From: Aphis gossypii
Lineage: Eukaryota > Arthropoda > Insecta > Hemiptera > Aphididae
Assembly (NCBI RefSeq): GCF_020184175.1
Contig: NC_065532.1
Coordinates: 42,428,287-42,492,286, forward strand
Direction: 5' to 3'
DNA: 64,000 bases
The notes beneath the pieces are model-generated. The model worked only from the letters and a program-made list of their open reading frames with translations. It was not told the DNA's origin and did no database searches. Positions 10,129-24,100 of this stretch are shown one piece after another (position 1 is the stretch's first letter; each line of letters begins with the position of its first letter). Both the position numbers and the translations under genes were made by a program.

Positions 10129-11250
10129 ATGTCATATCCATTACCTCCAAATCAAGAAATGAGTATTATAGAACAAGATGCATTAAGATTAGGAACAATG
10201 GCTAGCGGAAATAATTCTAACACGCCATCTATTGAAACTGTATCCCGAATCAAATACAAAAATTTGCCGTTTTATGAAGTTATTGATGAAGTCATTAAGC
10301 CAACTCTTCTAACTGGCACGAACATTTGTACATTAGCACAATTCCCTGAAGGTAGTAATATTTTATGATTATTTTTTTATTTTAACTATGTCCATAATAT
10401 CTATTTTATTTCAGGTATGAAAGAAGCTATATTCAAATTTGTTCTGTCATCCAAACAAGTCAATTTCGTAGCCGGGAATCGAAAAATTTCTCATGAAAAA
10501 TTTGAATATCCTTATCAGTATCAAATTCGAATCTGTCAGTTTGTAGAGCCTGTACCTAATGAGTCACCAGATTATATGCCTCTTGGACTACGCATACGAG
10601 TTAATATGATAGAATGTCAATTACCACTAATTCCTCTTAATACTCGACCAGAATTGACCCTGACACGCAGACTTGAATGTAGACGATCTGCAGGCCCTAT
10701 CGATTGCACTGAATATGTCAAACTTTCTCCAATCAATTGCAACGACATCACTATTAATTGGACACCAGATGATAAAAAATACGTTTTTTCGATGTTTCTT
10801 GTAAAGAAATTAACGACAGAGACTTTAGTAAAAAAACTTCAAGACAAAGGCGGGAGAACTATAGAAGAAACAAAAAACATTATAATTAAAAAATTAATAA
10901 ATGATGATCCAGAATTAGCTACTACGTCTACATATCGTTTTTCTTTGGTGTGTCCATTAAGTATGATGAGGATGAAAATTCCTGCTAAATCCATTCATTG
11001 TGATCACTTACAATGTTTCGATGCAAGTATATTCATTTTAATGAATGAAAAGAGGCAAACTTGGAGGTGCCCAACATGCAACAAGCCTTGTTTATATAAT
11101 GATTTACTAGTAGAAAATTACTTTTTAGACATCGTTTCAAGTCCAACCCTTAAAGACTGTACTAATGAAGTTGAGATTTTACCTGATGGAACGTGGAAGA
11201 TGTATGAAGAAATTAAAAAAAGAAAAATCACCGATATAAGTAACAGTTAA
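10129..11250 (+). CDS. PIAS: short PIAS-type E3 SUMO-protein ligase
   Basis: Two exons, 10129-10351 and 10415-11250, joined over a 63-bp GT/AG intron (phase 1), give 352 aa. PIAS/Siz proteins transfer SUMO to nuclear targets, usually chromatin and transcription factors. Residues about 43-200 match the PINIT domain (LPFYEVIDEVIKPT, then YPYQYQIRICQF); the motif PINIT itself reads PIDCT. Residues about 250-315 are an SP-RING (CPLSMMRM, CDHLQCFDA, MNEK, TWRCPTC), with zinc ligands Cys270, His272, Cys293 and Cys296 intact, so ligase fold and activity are plausible. The usual PC before the zinc loop is PA here. It stops soon after 'DGTW', so the SUMO-interacting and Ser-rich tail of full PIAS is missing, and no N-terminal SAP domain is encoded in this exon. 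The exon opens in a frame that could extend upstream (one base of a codon precedes TTTTTG), so an unseen 5' coding exon is possible. Otherwise this is a shortened PIAS paralogue. Confidence 0.9.
10352..10414 (+). other. 63-bp intron in the PIAS-like gene
   Basis: Donor GAAG followed by GTAGTAATA, acceptor TTTATTTCAG. The intron holds in-frame stops, and splicing restores the PINIT domain reading (FPEG joined to MKEAIFKF), which supports it. Confidence 0.9.
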
Positions 11251-11849
11251 GTTAACAGGAAAAAAAATCCAACAGAATTTTTTATTTGATACGCTGGTAA
11301 AAAAAGTTCGTCATCTCTGGATTAATAATAATAATTATTAATTATGTAACAAAATAATATAATATTATAGTTTTAGTTTGTCAAAACGGCGTTTTGGATA
11401 GGCAATTTAGTGGCTTCTTTCAGTATTTTATACTAGACAATTAATGTTTTTGGACAAAAAGCATGGAATTGATTTATTTGTGTTAATGAATATTATTTCA
11501 ACGAACCTACAGTCTATTTTGTAGTTTATTATAGATAGCTATTAACATTATAATATAGTATGTATATAACACTGATACAAAAATTCACAATATTATAATA
11601 TATATTTTTGCATGTAAGTCACTGACATAAGTATAGGTAGGGCTCGAGTAGCAAAATAAGATGAAAGAATGTACTAATATTTTGTTATATAACTTCACCA
11701 TCTCGTGTGTGTATGCTGTTCAGTTGCTGATTTTGGATGGAATTTGGGATGGTCGTACACGAAAAGGTGAATGACTATTATACGAACATCAACAGTGTAC
11801 AATTATTATTATAGATTATATAATATGTTAGTTTAAAATGTTTCAATGT

Positions 11850-11855
11850 AATAAA
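11850..11855 (+). terminator. candidate poly(A) signal of the PIAS-like gene
   Basis: First AATAAA downstream of the PIAS-like stop codon, 600 bp away, followed by a GTGTTT stretch. In such AT-rich DNA the hexamer can occur by chance. Confidence 0.4.
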
Positions 11856-13125
11856 AGTGTTTAAAACCATTAATTATTGTGTTAACAATTTTCTTGCCTT
11901 TATTTGACTTACCTTTGAAGACTGGATTGAGCTGGAATATTAATTTCATTTAATAGAGTATTAAAATCATCGATGTCTTAAAAATAATGGCCATAAAACA
12001 ATAAGTGTATGCCATTCTATTTCACATAAGTTAAGTGTTGGCCAAATTGAATTTTGGATAGAGCCAATAAAATAATTCTTTTAAAAAATTAGAAATGATT
12101 CATTAGTGATGATTTTTTTTTTTTTTTTTTTGTTACAAGTTACATCACTTTAAGGTTGTACTATTCATTATAAACATGTAAAAGATATACAACTAAGCAT
12201 AACATATTTTGTTATGCTGATTCTAAATTAAAACATTTTATACTTGATAAATGGTGATCATCAACATTTTTTTGAAATAGTATTTTAAATTACTTACTTT
12301 TACACTTCAAGGGGTCCAAACACGATCAATTTAGAAATAGACACTTAAAACAAACTAAATATCAAAAAATGATAAAATATTGCTCTGAAAGTTGAAAAAA
12401 TAATAAAAAATACTAATAAAAGTTACAATTTTGATGTCGGGAAACATGAATCGAGTTATGTACTTAGAATGCGCTGTTTTAGAATCTAAAAAGTTCTCCC
12501 CCCATAATAAAATCACCGCGTTTGAAATGGGCTCTACTTAATATCTATCAAGAATAGTAATATTATGAAATGTGAACTATCTACTAAACTATTTAAAATT
12601 TAAATTATGGATAAAAAAATGTTATGTGTGAAATGCAATGTTTACATACAAATGTATATTGAATGAACTTTAAAAATATTAACAACATAAGTAATAATTA
12701 ATAATAACATACCATTACCCCAATTTACTAATCACAAATAAAATAGTGTTATGGTACTTAAAGAAATAAGTTTTTCAATGATTGATCGTCTAGTAATCCA
12801 TATGTGAAAGGTCATGTTCCATGGAAAACGTATTTTATTTGAAAAGCTGTGTTTGATGCCAGACATTCATTGGGGAATCGAATCTGGTCAAAAATTACAA
12901 ATTAAAGATTATACAAGAATCTCTAAACCAATATTAATATTTAATATTAAATTGTAATATGAATTGTGGTTAAAATATTTAATATATTATATTATATTTA
13001 AAAATGTTAACATTTATAAACAACATATATGTTGTTCATATTGCATATTATTTCTTTCTGAAAATGATTTTGTATAATAAGTTAATAGTAAATTATTTTA
13101 CTTTTACAAAAATTAAATATATTAG
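11856..13125. other. intergenic stretch between convergent genes, left part
   Basis: AT-rich, with a 19-base T run at 12113-12131. No protein-like frame, RNA gene or repeat family is recognisable. Confidence 0.5.
12113..12131. repeat. poly(T) run
   Basis: Nineteen consecutive T. It could be the inverted A tail of an old retroposed copy, but no recognisable body lies beside it. Confidence 0.8.
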
Positions 13126-13127
13126 GA

Positions 13128-13378
13128 AACAATCCAAAACAAAGTATTAAGAACGATAACAAACGTGCCATGGTTTGTAAGAATCCTAAACATACATTAA
13201 AACCTCAAAATTCCATACCTCCAAGACCATATCAGACACTTGGCTGTGGACTTCTTCAAATGTTTCCACAAGTCAACAGGCTCAATGTACTACCACCTCA
13301 ACATCAGACCAGATCCACAGCATAACCTTCAACGTGGATGCCCGCATGACCTAGTTTTTCAAGAAACATTCTAATTTA
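13128..13378 (+). mobile_element. 3' end remnant of a LINE (Jockey-like) reverse transcriptase
   Basis: One frame gives VLRTITNVPWFVR; after a one-step frame change it reads NLKIPYLQDHIRHLAVDFFK and then CFHKSTGSMYYHL, ending at a stop about 13378. This is the conserved C-terminal stretch of Jockey-type non-LTR polyproteins ('LR.I..APW.VRN..LH.DL.IP.V...I'). The frame is broken at least once and nothing of the palm or endonuclease domains is present, so it is a 5'-truncated dead copy, the usual outcome of LINE insertion. A TA/AAT-rich tail follows at about 13470-13500. The match is from memory of the family. Confidence 0.7.
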
Positions 13379-13379
13379 A

Positions 13380-14751
13380 TCTTAAGTCTCTAACTTTAAG
13401 TTATTATCACTTAACCAAAAATTCAACTACATTTAGATATTGCAGTTAACAAGCGCAAGCTAGGAAGATCGTATTGTAAATAAATAATATATATATATAT
13501 TAGGAATAAATAAAAATAGTTTTTTTTATTTAAATAGATTGTAGATTAATTTATAGAAAAAAAATAGCATTTATGCAACCAACGCTCAACATTAATTGTT
13601 AATATAAAGTTAGAATGCTCGATTCAGAATAATAATATAGAAAAAATTCCTTAGTATAAACACTAATTATTATTTAGTATAAGTAATTATGGATTAGACT
13701 ATGATTCAAAATAATTAATTAATATTTTGGTTCCACTCGGTATTTTGTTATGAATTAGTATTGTTGTACATAAATATTGCTTGTGGTAAGACTGTAAGAG
13801 ATATAAACAAATACAATTTTATTGTTTATTGTGTATAATATATGAATATATATATATATAGAATGTATTTGATATTAAATAATATCGTGACACATACAAA
13901 TTAAAAGAAGCAATATAGAAAACAATGTAATTTAAAACTTATGTTTTGACACACATTAAACTAATATTATAATTTATAACATTTAATGTTTTGCTTTTCA
14001 GTCTTCACATAGAAAAAATAAAAATAATAATAAACAAATAATAATAGTTATATTAAAATAATAATTAAAAATAAAATATAATATGTATATGTATATATGT
14101 ATATATAAATATGTTTGTACATAAGTATATATAAATATATAAATCATTGGACATAAATTATTAATTCTTTTTGTATTAAAATGCTCAATGTATTTAGAGA
14201 AAATTATAAATTATAGAACACTTATACATAGTATATAAATACACACACACACACACGTTTATAGTATATATTATTATCAAATTTTTAAAAATACAAAATA
14301 GTTAATTAAATTTATAACTAACTTGTTACAAATCTAATATAGTAAATACAGTATATAATTTAAAATTATAAATGGAAAGGATAATATTGTGGTAACATAT
14401 AATTTAAAGATCATTTCATGTTGACATTGGGAAAACTCATGGCACTGACAAAAAATTGTTATTTAAAAAATTGTTTATAGTTTAACCACCTGTTTAGGAG
14501 GTATATTGAATAAAATTGTATTTGCGATGCTATAAAAATATATGTTTGAATTTGTTGATAACTTTATTAAAATATTACAAAAAAAAAAAAAAAAATTAAT
14601 AAAAATGTATAATAATGAACACGAGTCAGTCACTATTAAATTTTTTGAGCATCTGCCATATAAAAGAATGTAAAACAAAACAACAAAAGGTAAAGAAACT
14701 TAGGAGTCTTTGTAACTACTTATAGTAGTGTCATACAAATACTAGGTAACG

Positions 14752-14799
<48 letters not shown>

Positions 14800-15557
14800 G
14801 TAATAATAACTATAACTATAACAAATAGATAACTTAGGAAATAAGACAAATGACACTAAATAAATTTAAGTTAAAAGAATATATATATATATATATGTTT
14901 ATATATAAATACAAATTAACAAGTAGTTTACAATTTACAGTTTTAATTTGGTTATGACGTTGTATGTTTAATTTGTATTTTTCTAAAACCAGGATCAATA
15001 AGAATATAAATATATCAAGCCAACTGAAAAAAAAAACATAATAGAAAATAATTAAAATACCACATACATTATAATATAATACATTATTTTTCAAGTTTAA
15101 ATAATTTACAATTTATATTTTTAATGCAGAAATCAAGAAAATATAATTTAAACTTTTATTTTAAATGCTTGAGTATAATTTCATTAGTTGGATATGACGT
15201 AATGCAAAAGAAAAAAAACTATGTTTTGGATATTTTTGATTTTTAATTGAACTAACATGTTAGCTAGTTACAGATAATATGATTCTTAGGGGTGGCTTGT
15301 GATAAGGGGTACACTCGCCCTACTAAAATTTTAATAGAAATCAAATTATTTATGGATAATCCAAATAAAACAAGTTAAAACATAATATTGTTAGTGAAAT
15401 AGTAAATATAACTGTACCTAATTAAAAAAAAAAAAATTATATCAAATAGGTAAGGAAAAGCAAACAATTGATAAATCATAGAATTTATTTTATTTGTTTA
15501 GATATATAGAAATTAGACTAGTGGCATTGCAAGTTCACAATGCTCTGATCAACTGCA
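13380..15557. other. intergenic AT-rich stretch with microsatellites
   Basis: Very AT-rich, with (TA)n, (AC)n at about 14244-14257 and a long (TAA)n at 14752-14810. Short frames on either strand are Asn/Ile/Tyr-rich and spurious. The right part may include the Met 3' UTR if a distal poly(A) site is used. Confidence 0.5.
14752..14810. repeat. (ATA)n/(TAA)n microsatellite
   Basis: About sixteen uninterrupted ATA units, then TAG/TAATAA variants. Likely polymorphic in length. Confidence 0.95.
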
Positions 15558-15563
15558 TTTATT
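15558..15563 (-). terminator. nearest candidate poly(A) signal of Met
   Basis: TTTATT on the + strand (AATAAA on the - strand), about 230 bases past the Met stop codon and the first such hexamer downstream. In DNA this AT-rich it could be chance, and the real 3' UTR may run further. Confidence 0.35.
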
Positions 15564-15794
15564 GTATACAACTGTTAGCAAAAATTATGAGGTGAAACAT
15601 GACACCAATTGTGCCAGAATAAATATTATTTTATCATTAGAGCTGTAATGATGGAGTAAAATATTTATGCCCTGTCTATTGTGAACTACAAGAGGTCTTA
15701 CTGCAATTTATAGAGATCATCAATTTTTATATGGTTAGATACTCACTCATACGTGCCAAGTGAAATATTAAGTTACATAATATTGCATTGATAG

Positions 15795-18041
15795 TCACAC
15801 TCCGATGTTTTGGTGGACACCTTGTAGTTCACGTAACACTTGCTGTTGATGCTCATGTTCAGCCTAAATAAACATTAAAATATACAGTATTAATTATTAT
15901 CAATGAATTCAGAAAAATAATAATATAATATACCTTTAAGTGAGAAAAATCTGTAGCTAGATAATGAGTGTTAGCATTTGAAGAAAGCGAATTTAACTCT
16001 GTCTGGATTTCTTTCAGTTGACCTTGTTGTTGGTCCATTTTTGTCTTTAGTGTGTTTTGCTTTTTCTCAAGTAATGCACTTTCTAAACTCCGGTTGTATT
16101 GCAGATTATGAATTAACTAAAATATAAATGAATATTATATTCTAGAGTAAAATTGATTACAAATAATAAATAACAGTGGCAAGGCTACATAGGAAACCAA
16201 AAAACATTGTCTACCAACTTAGAATACGAACAAATAAATTTTAAATAATACATTTGATAAAATATTTACTTCACAATTCTGAATGTCATAAAAAAATATA
16301 TTATATTATATACATATGTTTCAATACTAAAATAAACTTTTTTGTTTTTTTTTTTTGTTATATACTTTATACTACTTATATACCATTATAGTTTATAGAA
16401 ATAAAGAAGACTAGTTACGAGCCGTGAACATGAGGAAAATATAGTATAAAAATAAATCTAAGATGATGTCGTCTAGGTTTTCTGAGCATAGTGTACTTGG
16501 AGAATTTAAAAGTTAGTGAGAATTATTGTTTCGTTATGAAATGTCTTGCCGTTCAAAATTTTTTTGTTTTATTTTAATTTGTTTGCAGTAATTGTCGTGT
16601 AATAGTATAGTTGTACATAGTGTCCATGTTTGCAGAAAATTTGTTATAATACTGTCATGTTTACTGGTTTTAATAAATTAATAATATTTTAAACTACATA
16701 ATTTGATTATAAGACTCAAGCCTTGCTACTGCTAAATAATAATATTAAATAAAACATACAGGATCTTCAATGATATCTATTGGATTTACTTCATCATAAA
16801 CACCTGTAATCAAATATTTGATATTTATAGTATTGCATAATAATTTTTCTAATTAAATGTTATAATACCATTAACAAATGAATCATAACTATCTGGTCCC
16901 AAGAACAAATCATTATCGTCAATTGTTTTCTAAAACACACAAAATAATTATGAAACACTTTTTATTTTATACTCAGTAAATTATTAGTATTATAATTATT
17001 AAATTAAAATAATGTTATTTAAAACTTTAAGTTTAGTTTCAACCATAATTGGCTAAGTATAAAACAAAGTATGACTGGAATTGTTTTATTAATGTATCTC
17101 TATATTAATTTATCAACACTAAGAAATTAATTAATTGTTTTGAAATTGTAAAGATAAAAATTACATCTATATGTAAACTCAAGATTTATTAATTCAAAAT
17201 ATATTAGAATAGTTTTTACTCTAAAAAATATACTAAATAAAATAAAGATTATAATATGAAGACAATTGGTTTGGTACCTACTAAAGTTTAATGGACATAT
17301 TGTTATATTTAATTAGTAATCTGAATATGCTATAATAATAAAATAAATAGTGTATAGTATACATAAATTATAAAATAAATAAAAAATAATTATAAATTTT
17401 AGTTGAATAAATTTATATATTAATGAATAATGATACATATGAGTATTATCAAAAAATAAATAACACTAGTCATACATAGTTATGTGTACTAACATAATTT
17501 ATAAATTATAAAAAATTTAATAGTCAATAAGAAAGAATAAAAATATATACATTCTGTACTAAATCATGTCACAGATATAAAATTAAATACTTTTAAAATA
17601 TTTTTATATTCAAATTGTATACGTAACTTTTTAATTCTTTATGGTGTTTCATAATATTTTTATTTTTTCTAAGTGATAGCAGAGTAGGTGAGGGGGGAGA
17701 AAGTTTACAAGTTACAAGTAATAAATTTACTAAAGTTGTTTGATCTTGACTTATTCATAATTCAATGAAATATTTAAAAACTCATTTTAATCGACTTTTT
17801 TCAATTATCCACGCTCAAATGTAGGGGGCACTATACAATTACTAAATTTATTTAATTTCTTTCTAAAGTATTTAAATGTACTTATTTATTAATATTTAAT
17901 TAAAACAAATTAATTAATTAAAGAAACAATAGTTATACTTGGATGTTAAGTTTATATCAAAACTAAATGCTTTAAATAAAATTATTTGAGAAAATCTTAC
18001 CGAAAAATGTTCAATATCCGTCACATCATCAATTATAGGAT
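15795..18041 (-). CDS. Met: Met C-terminal exons: acidic patch and coiled coil
   Basis: Exons 18001-18041 (645-658), 16869-16929 (659-678), 16760-16803 (679-693), 15934-16116 (694-754) and 15795-15863 (755-776). Three are only 41-61 bp, yet all keep the frame and have good GT/AG ends. The first three give an acidic run (DPIIDDVTDIEHF, KTIDDNDLFLGPDSYDSF, VYDEVNPIDIIEDP), a likely transactivation segment. The last two give a Gln-rich heptad-like helix (LEKKQNTLKTKMDQQQGQL, then EHEHQQQVLRELQGV), a likely partner-binding coiled coil. Confidence 0.85.
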
Positions 18042-18113
18042 CTGAGGAAAACAAAAAAAAATATTTTGAATTATGTCAATCATTTTTCCAAAGAATAATA
18101 AATTATTTTTAAA

Positions 18114-18150
<37 letters not shown>

Positions 18151-21100
18151 CTGAAATTTATAAAAACTTATTATATGTAACTACCAAGTATTTGAAAATA
18201 ATCATTACCAATATTATGTTCATTGATGCTGTGTGAAATTAGTTGAATTGGAGTAGCTTGAAAATTAGAAAAATTGTCAATACATCCTTTAGTGCTTAGC
18301 TGATTGTCAGACTGTAAATTTGCTTGATTGCTGTAATTGCTACAAGCAGGTGATTCAACTTGTGGCTCTAGAACCATTTTTGCTTTTTTTGGCAAGTTAT
18401 CTGGTATTACATGAGAATCGTTTTGTCTCTTAGGTAAGACAAATATGCCACCCCTACGCTCTAAATAAGCTCTGTCTTTCTCTGTGGTTTTGTCATAAGT
18501 TTGATGATTGTAAACTAGTACAGGTTGTCGAGAAATTGGTGGTGCCACTCGAAGAACAGATGGTCGATCCTGAGTTACAACTGGCTTAACATTGGACTGA
18601 GGGGATAAAGATGATCGTTTATAAATTTTTGGTGCATTAGATGCTACTGAAACTGGTGGTATTGACTTAGACAAAAGGGCAACTCTCATATACTCCTGGT
18701 TATCTGGTAAAGGTCCAGGATTCTTTGCAGTAACTTTAAAATTGTCCATTGCTGGTTCAGGAATATTTTGAATCATTTGTTCGACCACCTTGTCTAGTGT
18801 TTTCAGATCTTCGGTAACATCTTCTAATGTCGCAGTAGATTCTTTTTCCATCTGTAATAATATAGGCCAATAAGCAATTTGACTTATGATATAACAATAA
18901 TAATACTTACAAATTGATTGTTAGTTATTGCAGCAATACCAGGTTCAGATGCAGCGACTATTAATGGTGTAAACCGTTTTTTCATTTCGATTATTTCTTT
19001 TTTTCCTTGTTCTGGGGGCACTAAGGTATTAACGCAGATAAACGATTCAATTGTATCCTCATTTGGATTCAATTGCAAAAAACCATGTGTTCTCATATAC
19101 ACAAATTCTCCATTTTTCGACAACAATCTATAGCAACTACTTCCAAAACTTTGACCCTTAAAATACACTAAGAAAGCAAATAATTATTACAAACATTACA
19201 TACATTTTAGGTATGTTATTGAAAATAAATACTTTGTCTTAGAGCGATCATCACCCAACGTACATCATCTCTATGCATATATTTGAATGCCAGTTGTCCA
19301 GATACTTCTTGAGGCATAAATCCAGATACAATAGATATTCTAAAAATACATTATACATAGTTAGATATAATCAGTATTATTTTAAAAACACATTAAAAAT
19401 AATATCATTGATTACAAATACAACAGTATTTATAATAATCAATGATATATGTATACGCTGTTTCATATAAGGCACAGACAGAGATTGATTTTCATTTGGT
19501 TTGATCAGACTAATTGGTTTTTATCACTTTTGACGTAATCTTTTATTTCTGATGATAAGTCTGGCCATGAGATCTTAGCAATCACTCAACATACTTTAAC
19601 CTACCTCATGTCACTACTGTACATAAAAGCTTACTATCTGAGGTTACTTTTATATGAAATAGTGTATAGTTACGTACAAAAAAAAAAAATGGAAAAATCT
19701 TTAAGTTTTAATGGAGAATAAAAGCTCTTTTTGTACCAATTTTTTTCTCATTTTAAATTAAATAAAATAATTACAAAATAATCCCAATATAATAGAGGAT
19801 GACATACCTGCATGTGTTGTCACCGACTTACTAATATACAATATAGTAAATGTGAGTTCAGGAGAATCCATTATTTGCTATTTGCTTTAATATTAGTCAA
19901 TTAACTATAAACAAATTAAAAAGTACAAATATTATCTAGGACACTACTTTTATTGTTATTGATATTTTAAAATTTTAATATTTTACATAGCTATAATTCA
20001 GTTTAAAATTAAAATATCAATAACAGCCTAAGTGATGCCCTGGCAATATTTTTACCTTTAAGTTGAATAATAAGTAAATTTACTCTACTATTAAAGCAAA
20101 CAGTATGAAATGCTTTCTGTTGAACTCAAATTTGGTATAGTATACGTAAGTAAGATGAAGACAGCACATATGAGTACAACTTTCGCTTTAATAAAATATC
20201 TTACAGTGTTTATTCTAGTCTACAATTATTTTTTTATTATTTTAAACAATATAATTTTAGAAACCTATAACTGTAATAAAATTAAAATTATTATGATTTA
20301 GTTTTTTTTTTTATTTATTTAAATTCAAAATTAATGATAACTAAAGTTTATTAATTAAGAAATGTTTAAGTTAGAATATAATTGCAAGGTTTTGATGGTT
20401 GCTATAGCACGCCATCGTTGTGAAAAAATAATTTAAATTTAGTATACTGTTTTCTCTAAAAACAAAAAATGTACTGACGTTTTGAACGTACAACTATTAT
20501 ATACATATATTATATTAAACGAGTACTTAATACTTCATAAAAAAAAAAAAAAAAAAACAAGATAATATAAATAGTTCATTTTTGGATTATTTTCTAAAGT
20601 CAAATAAATAAATAGTATTTTAAGTCCATAAAAACACTTGTCAGTGAACTAGATGTGAATGGCGGGGGCTATAATTTTGAGACTAACAAAATAAACTATT
20701 GACGATAATCATTAAATAATCCATAGTATACTTTATTAATACAATAATTGTTATTTGTTAGTGAGTAAAATATTTGTTATTAAAAAGGTATGTTAATAAA
20801 AGTAATATTGATGAAATTCAATACCTAGTTATTTATATTTTTTCTGTTCACTAAATAAACAATAAATTAAATAAATGCTTACCTGTGATCTACATATATT
20901 ATACGACCATCAATTTGATGTCTGGTTATATATTCTTCACGAGTTGCTTCTAACATTGATACTTCAGTTACACGTCGTTCATTGAATGGCCTGACTACTG
21001 CATTCAATACTACATCATTTTCACCAATTTCATTATCTATAAAAAAAATATACAATTTTAAATTAAATTAAATATTTTAAATAAAACTGTCATAATATTA

Positions 21101-24100
21101 CTTTTATTTCCGGAATTTTGAACCATTAATGTCCCCATCACATGTACCAACTCCAACTCGGGTTGTTCATCACGAGAAACAACTTTCTTGATTAACCGTA
21201 AATAAAATGATCGACGTTGTATTTTATAATTTTCATTACTATTTTGTTTAACATTCAGCGAAGAGTCATCATTCGGAACTGAAACAAAAAGGTTAATAAG
21301 AGTTATAAATAACTTAACTAAAATAAAAAAATATTGTACAGCCACTTTTATAGACATTGCATAATTCATTGAACGCGTAATCGTGTAAGACTCATTAATT
21401 TCTCTATCCTAACCAAAATTGTAAAGGCTTTATTATTCTTATCACTCAATAAATAATAAATAAAATACAAGTAGTAAAGTAGTATAATATATATTATATT
21501 ATTAGTAGTAGTCCAGTGATTTACATCCGAATTACTCTCGATAATCGATATCGTGAAAATATTCAATATAATGATGAGTACAGAGTCATGACAATAATCG
21601 ATATCCAACAAAACTTGAAATTAAAACTATGTCAAAAACCAGTATTCATAAAAAGTAATAACTAACTACAAATATAATTTATTATTTTTTATTATTTCAA
21701 TAATGTCACGAACAATATGTTAATATTTATAATAACCTTTAATAAACTCATTAATAATTGTTCATATTTGCTATTTGGTATGATAATATAATATAATACA
21801 GGAAAAAGATAGAAACATTATTTTAATGTTTTTTTCTAAATCACAGCGTAAACAGTAAAATTTAAAGTTAGTTCTTTTTAAACATAAAATTATATCCAAA
21901 ACATTTTTGGATGCTTTTAAAACACCCAATTCAATTTTGAAAATTCAAATACCAATTTTGATTCATTATTTCGAGTGCAAACCGTTGTTTAAACGAAGCT
22001 AGTAGTCTCTGCGCAAATTTAATTTAGTAAGGTACCCTTAAATACCACCACAAATAATATTTTTTTTATCGTCGAGGAGTAATATATCATCGGAATAATA
22101 ATTATTATAATTATCTTTTGTAATAAGGACTTCATAACATATCTTTAGTAGGTTTTTTCCATTCCACGAATATAAAAGTTTCACATTTATAAATTCAAAG
22201 TTTCTGATATAAAATAATGTCAGTTAGGAATGCGGAAATAAATTGATAGATATTTTTTGAAAAATGAAAAAATCGACCTATACAAAGTCCTCTTGATTTC
22301 CATTCAATAAAGCACTCCTATCCGAATAAGTCTCCATAAAAAAATATATAACAGAAAAATCAACTAACATTGTTGTTATACCAATACATATTATATATAT
22401 ATTGCTTTACTCATAAATACGTTCATTGCTTGACTCTTATTAGTTATAAGTTTATAACTATAAACATAATATAATATTATTATATTTATGTTTATGAGTT
22501 ATGATAAATATTAAACAGGTTATGGAATAGTATAATTACACATTATGTTGATTGAATTATACATTTATAATTTATTTGTATATCTAAAAATTACATGTTG
22601 CGTAAATTCAGAAAATGAACAATAAACTTACTGATACTGGTGTCGTTTGAGGTTTCATCTTGATGATACTTCAGGTTTTTTTTAAGTTCATCGTGATCTT
22701 TGGGATTGGCAATATTAAAAAGCGATTGGCCCATGAGATCAATCTACAATTAAAAGAACAAAAATTTATTATTTCTATAATCACACATACATACGAGTAT
22801 TATAAATTCAAATATGGTAATATGTAAATTGTAAGTCATTTTTCGAATAACAATCGAATATGTGGAAATTTGAATAAATCGACATTTTCTTATATATATA
22901 TCTCATGTGGGACTAACATGCACAAATTTACTTTATTAAAAGCTATTGGCAGATTTTCAATTGTCAGTTCTTAGTCTTTAACACCCCTAGGTTATATCCC
23001 TGGTTACATCACACAAAAAATTAGTAGCAATAAATATACTAATACAATATTAATCCATCTCACAATCATATTTATTTTACGCGTGAAATAATACATACAA
23101 TTTTGACATTCTAAATTCCCCGAAATGTGAGAATTGCCTATAAATAGAGATATATTATAATAATTTTATCAACTGTTTGAATTCTTTAAGTTGTCTCCAA
23201 TTACGCGGCGTTTATCGTAATGAGTAAAAGATTACATTAATTTTTTGCATAACAAAAATTATCATGTTTTACAATAATATATTTTTTATAAGTCATAAAT
23301 CAAAAATTGAAAAGTGCAGGAAAATACAATGAATAATAATCATACATACATACATATTAATAACATAAAACCTTCTTAATCGTAACTTCTATCTTATATA
23401 CTATACAAATATTTTAGTTCTGACACCGTATTGATTTAACATACATTATCGTACATCTTAATATATTATTAAAATGAATAACTACTGTAAGTAAGTTTTA
23501 ATTGACAATGTCCTTAAATACACAAAAATGTCTAATAACTCATTTGTGAATTTTTTTTCGGAGGGGGAGATCCTTATGAAGACAATGGTAAAATGTAAAA
23601 TAAGAAAAAATTAAAAACCTAAGTCAACGTGAAAAAAGAACGATTGCTTAAATAGGAATAAAAAGTGACGTCTTAAGAATCATAACTATTAAACTATGAC
23701 CAAATATAGGTCTGAGATTCTTTAAGCATAATTTATAATAGGAATTATGAAATATAATAAGAATATAACTTGATTTTTAAGCAACGCACATTGATTATGC
23801 GACAAATGATACGGTTGGCATGCGGATATTATTTCAAATCTACAGTGAATATGAGAAGAAACTCGATTATAGACAAAAACAAAAAAAAAAAAATTAATCC
23901 ACAAAATATTAACAATTAGTTTAGGTAAGTATTTGTTTTTATTGTAACTCATGGTTTCATAGGTTGTTGGGAATAAGTAGTTGTAAAAAACAATATAACA
24001 AATAACAATAATAACTAAAGTTATTATAGTTTTAAGATGATGGATAATATTTGTTTTAATTGAGATAAGAGCTAAGATCTGGAGATATTTGGTCTAAAAG

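Noticed and set aside
18918..19133. 71-codon + strand frame
   Set aside because: Antisense to a well-supported Met PAS-B exon.
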